Source of the DNA: a virus
Virus record (IMG/VR): IMGVR_UViG_3300035698_017466
Coordinates: 1 to 59,985 of that record
Length of the DNA stretch: 59,985 nucleotides
Reading direction: 5' to 3' (one strand)
Positions 8,173 through 16,101 of the stretch are shown piece by piece. The translations under genes were made by a program, and so were the position numbers. The stretch's first letter is position 1, and every line of letters starts with the position of its first letter. The notes under the pieces were generated by a model that worked only from the letters and a program-made list of their open reading frames with translations, did not search any database and was not told the origin of the DNA.

Positions 8173-9494
8173 TGGAAGACCTATTTAAAAAGAATGCAGA
8201 AGGAGAGTTTGTTCCTGTTGAAGCTGAGATTAAAGATAAGGATGTGAACATAATTACTTCTTCAAGTAAAAGTGAGTATGACCAGTTGAAAGACGGGCTT
8301 GATGGTATTGTGAATGCTGTTAATACGAATGGTGCTATGAAGCAGTTGCAGGAAGAGATGAAAGAGCAGAATGCAAAGTTTGAAGAGTTTAAGAAGGGTG
8401 GTTTTTCTATGCCCTCTAAACAAGAAGATGTAGATGATGTTGCGCAGAAGTATTTTACAAAGCATAATATTGATATGGCTTATCAAGGTAAAATGTTGCA
8501 GGATAAAGTTAAGCATCCTGGTTATCAGATGAGTGAAGAAAAACGTGTATACTGTGCGGAGTGGATGGCTCTTGCTATTAAAGCAGCTAGTGGTGATTAT
8601 CGGGCTAGAGAAATTATGGAAGGTAAGTATAAAACTGCTATTGGGGATTCAGGGAATGATGATCTTCCTATTCCAGATCCAGTACAGGTTGAGATTATGA
8701 AGTATGCTTATGAAGAGTCAGTTGGTTTGCAGGATTGTGAAGTTGTATCTATGAAGTCTGAATTTAAAACTTATCCAAGAGAGACTGCTGGTGTAACTTT
8801 TGCATGGAGTAATACTACTCCAGCAAGTGATCCTACACTTGATGAAGTTAAGTTGACTTGTGAGGAAGTATCAGCCTATTCAACTGCTCGTAATATGACG
8901 CTTGCTGATTCACCTTCTGATCTTGTTGGTTGGTTATTTGGGATTATGAGTAATGGTCTTGGACAGGAGATAGATGATCAGTTGTTTAATGGTACTGGTT
9001 CTCCTAATAGTGGGTTATTTACTGCTAAAACTGGTTATTCTGTAAATATGGGCACAGGAAGTACTTCTTTTGCAGATGTTTCAGATGTTGAATTTTCAAA
9101 AATGATAGCTGCTCTTGATGGCAAAAGAAAACGGAATGCTAAGTTCTATATGAATGGGGAAATTCTTCACTATGTTAGAACTCTTAAAGGTACTACAGAT
9201 ATGCCTATTTTTGTAGAGTCTGTTGGTTCTCCTGTTCCTGGTGCAATTTATGGTAAACCTTATAAAGAAGTAGTTGTTGCTCCTAGTACAGATGCTGCTG
9301 CTACTGCCTTTGTTTATTTTGGTGATTTGAAGAAAACCTACATTGGGAAACATATAGATTCATTAGCATTCACTACTAACACTCAGGGTGATACAGCGTT
9401 TAAAACTAACCGTACCTTGTTTAAATTGTATGGGCGATTTGCAATTGAAAATGGGTTGCCTAATGCAGGTGTTAGATTGATTACTGCTGCTTAA
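8172..9494 (+). CDS. Major capsid protein, HK97 fold
   Basis: The 440-residue protein has a charged helical N-terminal ~110 residues, likely the delta domain removed by the protease. The body is typical of the HK97 capsid family: TYPRETAGVTFAWSNTTPASDPT, an E-loop-like region, then the SRAFTNT-like end FKTNRTLFKLYGRFAIENG. It would form the icosahedral shell. Codon use is visibly different from its neighbours (more G-ending Leu and Lys codons, many GGT and CCT), as expected for a very highly expressed gene. A strong hairpin follows at 9512-9532. Confidence 0.88.
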   Translation: MEDLFKKNAEGEFVPVEAEIKDKDVNIITSSSKSEYDQLKDGLDGIVNAVNTNGAMKQLQEEMKEQNAKFEEFKKGGFSMPSKQEDVDDVAQKYFTKHNIDMAYQGKMLQDKVKHPGYQMSEEKRVYCAEWMALAIKAASGDYRAREIMEGKYKTAIGDSGNDDLPIPDPVQVEIMKYAYEESVGLQDCEVVSMKSEFKTYPRETAGVTFAWSNTTPASDPTLDEVKLTCEEVSAYSTARNMTLADSPSDLVGWLFGIMSNGLGQEIDDQLFNGTGSPNSGLFTAKTGYSVNMGTGSTSFADVSDVEFSKMIAALDGKRKRNAKFYMNGEILHYVRTLKGTTDMPIFVESVGSPVPGAIYGKPYKEVVVAPSTDAAATAFVYFGDLKKTYIGKHIDSLAFTTNTQGDTAFKTNRTLFKLYGRFAIENGLPNAGVRLITAA

Positions 9495-9511
9495 TTTTTA
9501 ATTTTTAAAAT

Positions 9512-9532
9512 GGGGGAGGTAAACCCTCCCCC
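9512..9532 (+). terminator. GC-rich hairpin after the capsid gene
   Basis: GGGGGAGG at 9512-9519 pairs perfectly with CCTCCCCC at 9525-9532 around a 5-base loop. It is the most GC-rich structure in its AT-rich surroundings and lies between the capsid gene and the sugar island. There is no T-run after it on the + strand, so it may reduce read-through or protect the 3' end of the capsid message rather than act as a classical terminator. Confidence 0.55.
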
Positions 9533-9554
9533 CTACTAATATAAGGGAGGTATT

Positions 9555-10511
9555 ATGATAGTTAATATTACATGTATGAAGTGTGGGCAAAGTGTTAGGG
9601 CTAAAAGTGGAACAACAAGAACATTAACCTGTCAGTCTTGTGGTTGTACTGATGTTAAATTTTCATCTGATGCAGTCGTGCATTGTGTTAATTGTAAAGA
9701 ACCTTATATACATATGAAAAATAATATTTTTCGTAGTGTGTGTAAAAAATGCCATAAAGGGTTATGGACTATTACTTCTTTAGTAGAATATCAAGACGTA
9801 GCAATGGAGATAGAAGAAAATATTTCTCCAGAGGATGTAGTTTTAAGTAATGCTGTTTCAGCAGTGGTTGTATGTCATAATTTAGAAGGTATGACTGTAG
9901 ATTGTATTGATAAGTTAAGAAAAGTTCCAGAAATTAAAGAAATTATACTTGTTGATAATGGTAGTATTGAACCTATTGGTAAATGGGCTAAGAAACAAAA
10001 GGATATTGTATATATACGAAATGAAACTAATCTCGGTCCGGCTGTTGCTAGAAATCAGGGAGTAAAGAAAGCTTTTAATGATTGGTTATTTTTTATAGAT
10101 AATGATCAAATGGTTTCAAAAAATGTTATAAGTAGAATGGCTAAAGAAAATAAAGATATTGTTGGTATTGAAGCTTGGCAGTTGGATGCAAAGGGAACAC
10201 CTTCTCCTTCAACAAGCACTATAGAATTTAATACCTATGTTGGTACTGGTGGGATGCTTATTAAATCAAGAGTATTTAAAGCTATTGAGGGATTTGATGA
10301 GCAGTATGCTCTGTGGTATGAAGATACAGATTTATGTCTTAGAGCAAGACAACGTGGATATGAGATAGGTTGTATTGCAAATCATAATGTTCAGCACTTA
10401 GAACATAGGACTATGAATACACAAAAGACCTTTAATAGTAGTAAAGAAAAACAAGTAAGTAGAAAATTGTTTGTTAAACGTTGGGGTACTTATCTTAAAG
10501 CAGGAAATTAA
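9555..10511 (+). CDS. Family 2 glycosyltransferase with two N-terminal zinc ribbons
   Basis: Residues 1-70 carry eight cysteines in four pairs (C7/C10, C26/C29, C44/C47, C63/C66), forming two zinc ribbons. From about residue 96 there is a GT-A fold: AVVVCHN, ILVDNGS, NETNLGPAVARNQG, the DxD-like FIDNDQ, and an acceptor segment ending GFDEQYALWYEDTDLCLRARQRGY, which is typical of rhamnosyl or related GT2 enzymes. It would transfer an activated sugar in the cytoplasm. The ribbon fusion is unusual and may bind the protein acceptor. It is the first gene of the sugar island. Confidence 0.85.
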   Translation: MIVNITCMKCGQSVRAKSGTTRTLTCQSCGCTDVKFSSDAVVHCVNCKEPYIHMKNNIFRSVCKKCHKGLWTITSLVEYQDVAMEIEENISPEDVVLSNAVSAVVVCHNLEGMTVDCIDKLRKVPEIKEIILVDNGSIEPIGKWAKKQKDIVYIRNETNLGPAVARNQGVKKAFNDWLFFIDNDQMVSKNVISRMAKENKDIVGIEAWQLDAKGTPSPSTSTIEFNTYVGTGGMLIKSRVFKAIEGFDEQYALWYEDTDLCLRARQRGYEIGCIANHNVQHLEHRTMNTQKTFNSSKEKQVSRKLFVKRWGTYLKAGN

Positions 10512-10523
10512 GGGAGTAATATA

Positions 10524-11471
10524 ATGAAAGTTTTAATTACGGGAATAAATGGGTTTGCGGCTTCACATCTTGCTAGATTTTTATTAAATAAGGGATATGA
10601 AGTTCATGGTACAATAAGAGTAAGATCTGATTTGCATAGAATTAAAGATATTGAAGATAAAGTAAAACTTCATCTTGTAGAATTATCAGACACTATTTCA
10701 ATAACTAATCTTATAAACACAGTTACACCTGATGAGATATATCATCTTGCAGCACAAAGTTATGTTAAATCTTCTTGGACTTCGCCTATTGAGACATATA
10801 CTACTAATGTATTAGGAACTGTAAGTTTGTTAGAAGTTATTAGACAAAGTGCAAAACCGTTTGTTAAAGTATTAGTTACATCTACTTCAGAGGTGTATGG
10901 TGATCAGAAAGGTACACTTAATGAAGATACTCCTCCAACCCCTAATACTCATTATGGTATAAGTAAATTAGCTCAAGATATGATTGCTAGATTATATGTT
11001 GGAGCTTATAAAATGAATGTCATTGTTACTAGGTCTTTTAATATTACTGGAGCAGGAAGAGCAGACGTTTTTGTAGATAGTAATTTTTGTAAACAAATAG
11101 CAGAGATGGAAAAGAGGGATGATCCTTTAAACAGTATTTTACGGCATGGTAATTTAGAAAGTGCTAGAGATTTTACAGATGTGCAGGATGTTGTAGAGGG
11201 GTATTACTTAGCAATGAAAGAGGGTATTTCTGGAGAAATATATTGTTTTTGTAGAGAAGAGGCAACGAAGATTCAGGATCTTTTGGATCTTATGCTTAGA
11301 AATGCAAAAATCTCAATACAAACAGAGGTTGATCCAGAGAGGTTTAGACCTGTGGATACGGCAGTTATGTTAGGGGATTGTACAAAGGCAAAGGCTTTAG
11401 GTTGGAGAGTTACAGTACCTTTAGAGCAATCTATAATTGAACTTCTTAATTATTGGAGAGACAGGGTATGA
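10524..11471 (+). CDS. GDP-mannose 4,6-dehydratase / GDP-4-keto-6-deoxymannose reductase family SDR
   Basis: The 315-residue extended short-chain dehydrogenase has an N-terminal nucleotide-binding motif (TGINGFAASHL), the S/T-E-Y-K set (TSTSEVYG with E123; Y144 and K148 in YGISK), and a C-terminal half (FNITGAG, QIAEME, RDFTDVQDVV, RPVDTAVMLGD, LLNYWR) that reads most like the GMD/RMD clade. It would make or reduce GDP-4-keto-6-deoxymannose. Which of the two steps cannot be told from sequence alone; the RPxD and YWR segments favour the reductase branch. Its stop overlaps the start of the next gene. Confidence 0.8.
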   Translation: MKVLITGINGFAASHLARFLLNKGYEVHGTIRVRSDLHRIKDIEDKVKLHLVELSDTISITNLINTVTPDEIYHLAAQSYVKSSWTSPIETYTTNVLGTVSLLEVIRQSAKPFVKVLVTSTSEVYGDQKGTLNEDTPPTPNTHYGISKLAQDMIARLYVGAYKMNVIVTRSFNITGAGRADVFVDSNFCKQIAEMEKRDDPLNSILRHGNLESARDFTDVQDVVEGYYLAMKEGISGEIYCFCREEATKIQDLLDLMLRNAKISIQTEVDPERFRPVDTAVMLGDCTKAKALGWRVTVPLEQSIIELLNYWRDRV

Positions 11472-12541
11472 TATCATTAGCCACATCAAAAGTTACTCAG
11501 GCTGTAAGAGACAATATAGAAGATTGTTTAAATGAAAATAGAATAGGGCAGGGTAGGTTTAATAAGGAATTTGAGGACCGTGTAGCTGCTTATATGGGGG
11601 TTAAACATGCTATAGCAGTATGTAATGGTTCTATGGCTGATATAGTGGCTCTGGGAGCTCTAAAGGCCAAGTATCCCGATAAGGATGAAGTGATTGTTCC
11701 TGCTTACACTTTTATAGCTCAAACTAATGCTATTCTTATTAATGGTTTGAAGCCTGTGTTTGTGGATGTAGAGAAATGTGATTTTCAACTTAATCATGTG
11801 CAAGTTGAGAAAGCTATTACAGATAAAACTTTATGTATTTTTCCTGTGCATTTATTTGGTAGAGATTGTTATATTGATGCTCTTTTAGATATAGCTATTG
11901 ACTATGACCTTCCTGTAGTAGAAGATTGTTGTGAAGCTTATGGTGGGCAAACAGAGACTAAACAGAAATTTGGTACATTTGGTGATTTTGGTACATTTTC
12001 ATTTTTTCCATCTCATACAATTACTACTGGTGAAGGTGGTATAATAATTACAGATGACGATGAGTTGTCTGGAATAGCCAGACAAGTGGCTAATCATGGT
12101 AGACGAGGAAATAATATATTAGATAAGTTTCATTTTGATGTTTTTGGATATAATGGTAAAATGAGTAATGTATTAGCTTCTATAGGTTGTGCTGTAGTTG
12201 ATAGTGCTGATGAAGTTATTGAAAAAAGACAAAAGAATGTAGATTTATATAATAAGCTGTTAAATAAATATTGGTATGCAGAAAGTCCTCATTGTTATCC
12301 TGTTGTGTGTGAGAGTGAGATACAAAGAAATACTATATTACAGGTATTAGAAAGTAATGGTATTGAAGCTAGAAAGGCGTTTTCATGTTTACCCACGCAA
12401 GAAAAAGTATATGTTAATTTTGGTGGAAAGTATCCTATAGCAGAAGAGTTAGGTAAAGTAGCACTTTTTGTTCCAGTACATCAAGACCTTTCAGAAAAAG
12501 ATATTATAAAAATTTGTAATGTAATTAAAAAGTGTTTATAA
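11468..12541 (+). CDS. DegT-family PLP enzyme with His for Lys: ColD/RfbH-like sugar 3-dehydratase type
   Basis: I start at the ATG at 11468 (ATGA overlap); a TTG at 11453 is the alternative. The 357-residue protein follows the DegT/DnrJ/EryC1 fold (ATSKVTQAVRDNIED, PAYTFIAQTNAIL, VVEDCCEAYGG with Asp153 facing the PLP ring). At the position of the Schiff-base lysine it has SFFPSHTITTGEGG, so His183 replaces Lys. That replacement marks PLP 3-dehydratases such as ColD (GDP-4-keto-6-deoxymannose) and E1/RfbH (CDP sugar), which do not transaminate. With the SDR beside it, a GDP-3,6-dideoxyhexose route is the natural inference. It is a little shorter than ColD. Confidence 0.78.
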   Translation: MISLATSKVTQAVRDNIEDCLNENRIGQGRFNKEFEDRVAAYMGVKHAIAVCNGSMADIVALGALKAKYPDKDEVIVPAYTFIAQTNAILINGLKPVFVDVEKCDFQLNHVQVEKAITDKTLCIFPVHLFGRDCYIDALLDIAIDYDLPVVEDCCEAYGGQTETKQKFGTFGDFGTFSFFPSHTITTGEGGIIITDDDELSGIARQVANHGRRGNNILDKFHFDVFGYNGKMSNVLASIGCAVVDSADEVIEKRQKNVDLYNKLLNKYWYAESPHCYPVVCESEIQRNTILQVLESNGIEARKAFSCLPTQEKVYVNFGGKYPIAEELGKVALFVPVHQDLSEKDIIKICNVIKKCL

Positions 12542-12550
12542 TGGAGTTAT

Positions 12551-13189
12551 ATGTATTACTATGATATTGGGGATTATGAAATATTTTTTAATCCAAGATG
12601 TGCATTATCTACTATAAGGGAATGGGGGATAGGAATAAGAAAGAAAGGGATTCCTTCTATATTTGATGCTGCTCCTTCTATATTTGATTGGCCTTATAAA
12701 ATGGCACTTACGACAGAACGAGAAAAAGTACTAGTTATAAGAAATCCAACAGAAAGATTTATTTCCATACTGAATCATGTTATTGTATTTGAGTGTGTAA
12801 ATAATCTTGATACTAAAGCAAGAGTACCTTTATTTTTAGATGTGTTAGAAAAAGATGGGTTAAATTTTAATGATCATTTAAGATTGCAATGTAGATTTCA
12901 AGATAATTCTGAGTTATATAAAGTAGAAAATCCTAGTAAATATTTTGATCATATATTGAGATTAGAAGATGGGAATTTAATAGAGCGGTTAAATACATTA
13001 ACTGGATACTTAAGTGAAGACATATATGTAAATACAACTCAAGAAAAAATAGATTATCCAGAAAATTATTTTTATGATTATACAAAAATGGAGTTTATTA
13101 CTAAGGAGGATATAACAGAGGAGATGTTACAAAGGATAAAGAAGTTATATTATTATGATTATAAACATTTTTATCCTGAATTACTTTGA
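12551..13189 (+). CDS. Sulfotransferase-like protein
   Basis: The 212-residue product has two features of PAPS-dependent sulfotransferases. Near the N-terminus, FFNPRCALSTIREWG (residues 12-26) resembles the 5'-phosphosulfate loop. At 61-75, LVIRNPTERFISILNH matches the 3'-phosphate binding motif of carbohydrate sulfotransferases (RxPxxRxxS). The remainder is acidic and Tyr-rich, with a DHILRLED segment. It would transfer sulfate to a glycan or protein in the cytoplasm, using host PAPS. The call rests on motifs only. Confidence 0.6.
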   Translation: MYYYDIGDYEIFFNPRCALSTIREWGIGIRKKGIPSIFDAAPSIFDWPYKMALTTEREKVLVIRNPTERFISILNHVIVFECVNNLDTKARVPLFLDVLEKDGLNFNDHLRLQCRFQDNSELYKVENPSKYFDHILRLEDGNLIERLNTLTGYLSEDIYVNTTQEKIDYPENYFYDYTKMEFITKEDITEEMLQRIKKLYYYDYKHFYPELL

Positions 13190-13223
13190 TGAATAATTTA
13201 TACTAAAGAGAGGTATATGGGGT

Positions 13224-14006
13224 ATGGTAAATCTTATAGTGTTTTCTAAAAATAGACCAATGCAGTGTCAAGCGTTATTAGATAGTGTTGCGCTTCATAC
13301 AAGTATTTTTGATAATATTGATGTACTATATTACTCTGATGAAGAGTATGAAATAGGGTACTCTTTATTAAAGAGTAGAAAATCAGATGTACATTTTTAT
13401 AGAGAAGTAGGAAATTTTAAAGAAGTACTATTACCTTTATTTAAATATGATTATACTTGCTTTGCTGCAGATGATGATATTGTGTATGGTGATTTTGATA
13501 AAGAGTTATTTGTAGCTTTTTTAGAAAGGGCAGTTTGTTTTTCATTAAGATTAGGAGAGAATATAGATTACTGTTATTCTAATGATAAACCAAATAAATG
13601 TAAAACAAAAGATGTGTATGATAATAAATTTGTAGTATGGGAATGGAAAAAAGAAGAGTTAGATTTTGGTTATCCCTTGTCCGTAATTTCTCATATATTT
13701 AGAACTAAGGAAATAGAAGAATTAAGTAAATTAGATGAGTATCAAAACCCTAATGTATACGAGGGGGTATTACAGCAGCATCTAAATAAGATACAACCCT
13801 ATATGGTATCTTATAAGGAAAGTAAAGTGTTTGGTGTACCTGCAAATAGAGTAAATGTTTCAGCACCTAATAGGAATGGTTTAGAATACCCCTATAGTGT
13901 AGAAGAACTTCAGGGGATGTATATAGATGGTAAAATAATAGATGTAGCAAATATGGTGTATGATATTCATGCAGCACAGCAGGAAATTAAATATGTCTTT
14001 GCATAA
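13224..14006 (+). CDS. Glycosyltransferase-like protein
   Basis: The 260-residue protein opens like a GT-A enzyme (NLIVFSKNRPMQCQALLDSV), with a probable metal-binding acidic cluster CFAADDDIVYGD near residues 79-90. The rest does not match a family I know well. It overlaps the next glycosyltransferase gene by 14 bases in a different frame. Activity as a sugar transferase is inferred from fold-like features and context. Confidence 0.6.
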   Translation: MVNLIVFSKNRPMQCQALLDSVALHTSIFDNIDVLYYSDEEYEIGYSLLKSRKSDVHFYREVGNFKEVLLPLFKYDYTCFAADDDIVYGDFDKELFVAFLERAVCFSLRLGENIDYCYSNDKPNKCKTKDVYDNKFVVWEWKKEELDFGYPLSVISHIFRTKEIEELSKLDEYQNPNVYEGVLQQHLNKIQPYMVSYKESKVFGVPANRVNVSAPNRNGLEYPYSVEELQGMYIDGKIIDVANMVYDIHAAQQEIKYVFA

Positions 14007-14631
14007 GATATTTACTTATTGGGAAGGACCAAAACCAGAGTATATAGGGATGTGTCAAGATAGTTTGAATAAACATTGTAGAAATGATTTTGAAATTTTT
14101 AATTTTTGTGATTGCCATAACCCTAATAATTTAAAGATTAATCATAAAGTAGATGTATTAAAGGCAAATTTAGTTTTAGAGAATGGTGGGTTTTGGATAG
14201 ATGCAGATATGATTGTTATGCAGAGTTTATTACCGCTTATAAAATTAGTAGAAAGACATGGCTTTATAGGTTTTCCTGGATTTTTTGGAGCTAAAAAAGG
14301 AAATAGATTACTTCAGGATTGGGTAAAAGCAATGGATAAAATTGTATCTACAGAGCTTTCTTTTGCAGATCTTATTCAGCCTTTACTTAGTAATAAGAAG
14401 TATAAAGGATATCAATACTTAACAAGGGAAATGAGTACTCCTATTTGGCATACAAGAGATGAGTTTTGGAAATTATTTAAAGATCTTCCTTTAAAAGAGT
14501 ATGTTACAAAAAAGACATATGTTTTTACATTATACAACTCACAGTTTAGTAAAGAATTTAAAGAAATGTCACGGGAAGCAATCCTAGAAAAGGATTGGCT
14601 AATATCAAAAGTATTTAGGGAGTCGCTATGA
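13993..14631 (+). CDS. GT32-like / capsular polysaccharide type glycosyltransferase
   Basis: The start at 13993 lies about 8 bases after AGGAA; an in-frame ATG at 13960 would give a longer, unlikely overlap. The ~212-residue protein reads KIFTYWEGPKPEYIGMC, then DVLKANLVLENGGFWIDADMI, the DxD-containing signature of GT32 and capsule-type transferases that use nucleotide sugars with a divalent metal. It ends with ATGA overlapping the next gene. Confidence 0.78.
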   Translation: MSLHKIFTYWEGPKPEYIGMCQDSLNKHCRNDFEIFNFCDCHNPNNLKINHKVDVLKANLVLENGGFWIDADMIVMQSLLPLIKLVERHGFIGFPGFFGAKKGNRLLQDWVKAMDKIVSTELSFADLIQPLLSNKKYKGYQYLTREMSTPIWHTRDEFWKLFKDLPLKEYVTKKTYVFTLYNSQFSKEFKEMSREAILEKDWLISKVFRESL

Positions 14632-15995
14632 AACTATGTAGTGTAATTTGTTCTTATAATGCACCGGAATTAACTGATAAAGTATTTCAGCAACTATTAA
14701 AGAATATTCCACATGATATATTTATATTAGAGAATAGTTCTGATGTAAATAAAATGTACACTAAGGGTAGTGTAATTGATTTAGGTAGAGAGAATATTGG
14801 TTATGGTGGGATGAAGGATTATATGTTTAAAAATTTTGGTCATTATGATTGGGTAGGAATGTTTAATAATGATGTATATGATATTCCAGAAAATTATATA
14901 GAAGTTTTAATGAAGTATATGAAAAAAGATGTAGGTATTATTTCAAGTGCTATTCAAGATAATGGTACTGGATGGAATTATATGAAAAAGAAAGGTAATT
15001 ACCATCGAGAAGTTGAATCGGTAGAAGATATGGCAGCATTTTTTAATACTTCTTTATTTTCTGAAATGCAAAAATATTCACCTTATCAGTATTATGGGGT
15101 TGTAGATATTCAGGAAAGTATGCTTTATAAAAAGCATGGATATAAACGTTTAGTAGTAGATGAATTATGTATAGGCCATATGCTTTCTGGTGGTAGAGAA
15201 GCTGCAGGAACAAAAGAGGAATACTATAGTAATACTGTAAGAGCTACTAATGATTGGCATGATGACTTTCTTGATCTTAAAGAACTATATGATGATTATT
15301 ATTTTAAACGACATGAAACTCTTTCAGTAATTACTCCTCATTATAATCATAATGGATGTTTACGAGATGCATTATTAAGTATTATTAATCAAGAAACAAA
15401 ATTTAATGTAGAAATGATAGTAATAGATGATTGTTCAGATGTAGATCCATATGATAGTATTAAAGATTTGCCTATAAAATATATAAAAAATAAAAAGAAT
15501 GTGGGTTTAGCAGCTACTAGAAATGTGGGGATAGCTGCTTCAAGTGGAGAGTTTATATTACCCTTTGATGCAGATGATCAATTATTACCTGGGGCATTGC
15601 AGAAGTATTATGAAGCTAAAAACAAAGGGGATATTATTTATGGTAATCTTCTTTGGATGGGTAGTGAAGCCCAATTAAAACCAAGAGTTCCCATTGATAA
15701 AGAGTATTTTATTACTGATAATCAACTCTCTGCTACTTCTATGTATACTAAAGAAGTTTGGAAGAATATAGGTGGTTATTGGGTAAAAAAGACAGGTAGT
15801 AAGGAGCACTATGAAGATTGGGATTTTTGGGGTAGGGCTGCAGCATTAGGTTATGATTTTTATTATGTAGATTATAATATGTATCTTTACAATGGATTAC
15901 CAGATGGTATGTGTGCTAGAGTAGGAAAAAATAGAAAAGAGAATGTTAAAATATGTACGGACCATATAAAAAAGTTTAAAAAGAGTTTAAAGTAA
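14628..15995 (+). CDS. Tandem GT-A glycosyltransferase (two GT2-like domains)
   Basis: The 455-residue protein has two transferase-like halves. Residues 1-215 begin CSVICSYNAPELTDKVF and contain FNNDVYD in place of a DxD. Residues 225-455 are a clearer GT2 domain: SVITPHYNHNGCLRDALLSI, MIVIDDCSD, NKKNVGLAATRNVGI, and the metal site PFDADDQLLPGAL. Bidomain enzymes can add two sugars in turn. The stop lies 10 bases before a tRNA-Pro gene. Confidence 0.82.
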   Translation: MKLCSVICSYNAPELTDKVFQQLLKNIPHDIFILENSSDVNKMYTKGSVIDLGRENIGYGGMKDYMFKNFGHYDWVGMFNNDVYDIPENYIEVLMKYMKKDVGIISSAIQDNGTGWNYMKKKGNYHREVESVEDMAAFFNTSLFSEMQKYSPYQYYGVVDIQESMLYKKHGYKRLVVDELCIGHMLSGGREAAGTKEEYYSNTVRATNDWHDDFLDLKELYDDYYFKRHETLSVITPHYNHNGCLRDALLSIINQETKFNVEMIVIDDCSDVDPYDSIKDLPIKYIKNKKNVGLAATRNVGIAASSGEFILPFDADDQLLPGALQKYYEAKNKGDIIYGNLLWMGSEAQLKPRVPIDKEYFITDNQLSATSMYTKEVWKNIGGYWVKKTGSKEHYEDWDFWGRAAALGYDFYYVDYNMYLYNGLPDGMCARVGKNRKENVKICTDHIKKFKKSLK

Positions 15996-16005
15996 TAAAG
16001 TATTT

Positions 16006-16078
16006 CAGTGTGTAGCTCAGTTGGTAGAGTGCTCCCCTTGGACGGGAGAAGCCGGTAATTCAAGTTTACCCACACTGA
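16006..16078 (+). tRNA. tRNA-Pro (UGG)
   Basis: The acceptor stem CAGTGTG pairs perfectly with CACACTG (16071-16077). A D-arm with loop AGTTGGTA, an anticodon stem CTCCC/GGGAG with loop CTTGGAC (anticodon TGG), and a T-arm GGTAA/TTACC with loop TTCAAGT complete a standard cloverleaf. No CCA is encoded. It lies between two glycosyltransferase genes. CCA is a frequent Pro codon in AT-rich phage genes. Confidence 0.92.
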
Positions 16079-16101
16079 CAACTAAAAATGGGGGGTAGTT
16101 T

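Noticed and set aside
13960-13992. Upstream ATG for the GT32-like gene
   Set aside because: The ATG at 13993 has the better ribosome site and gives a normal N-terminus for the family.
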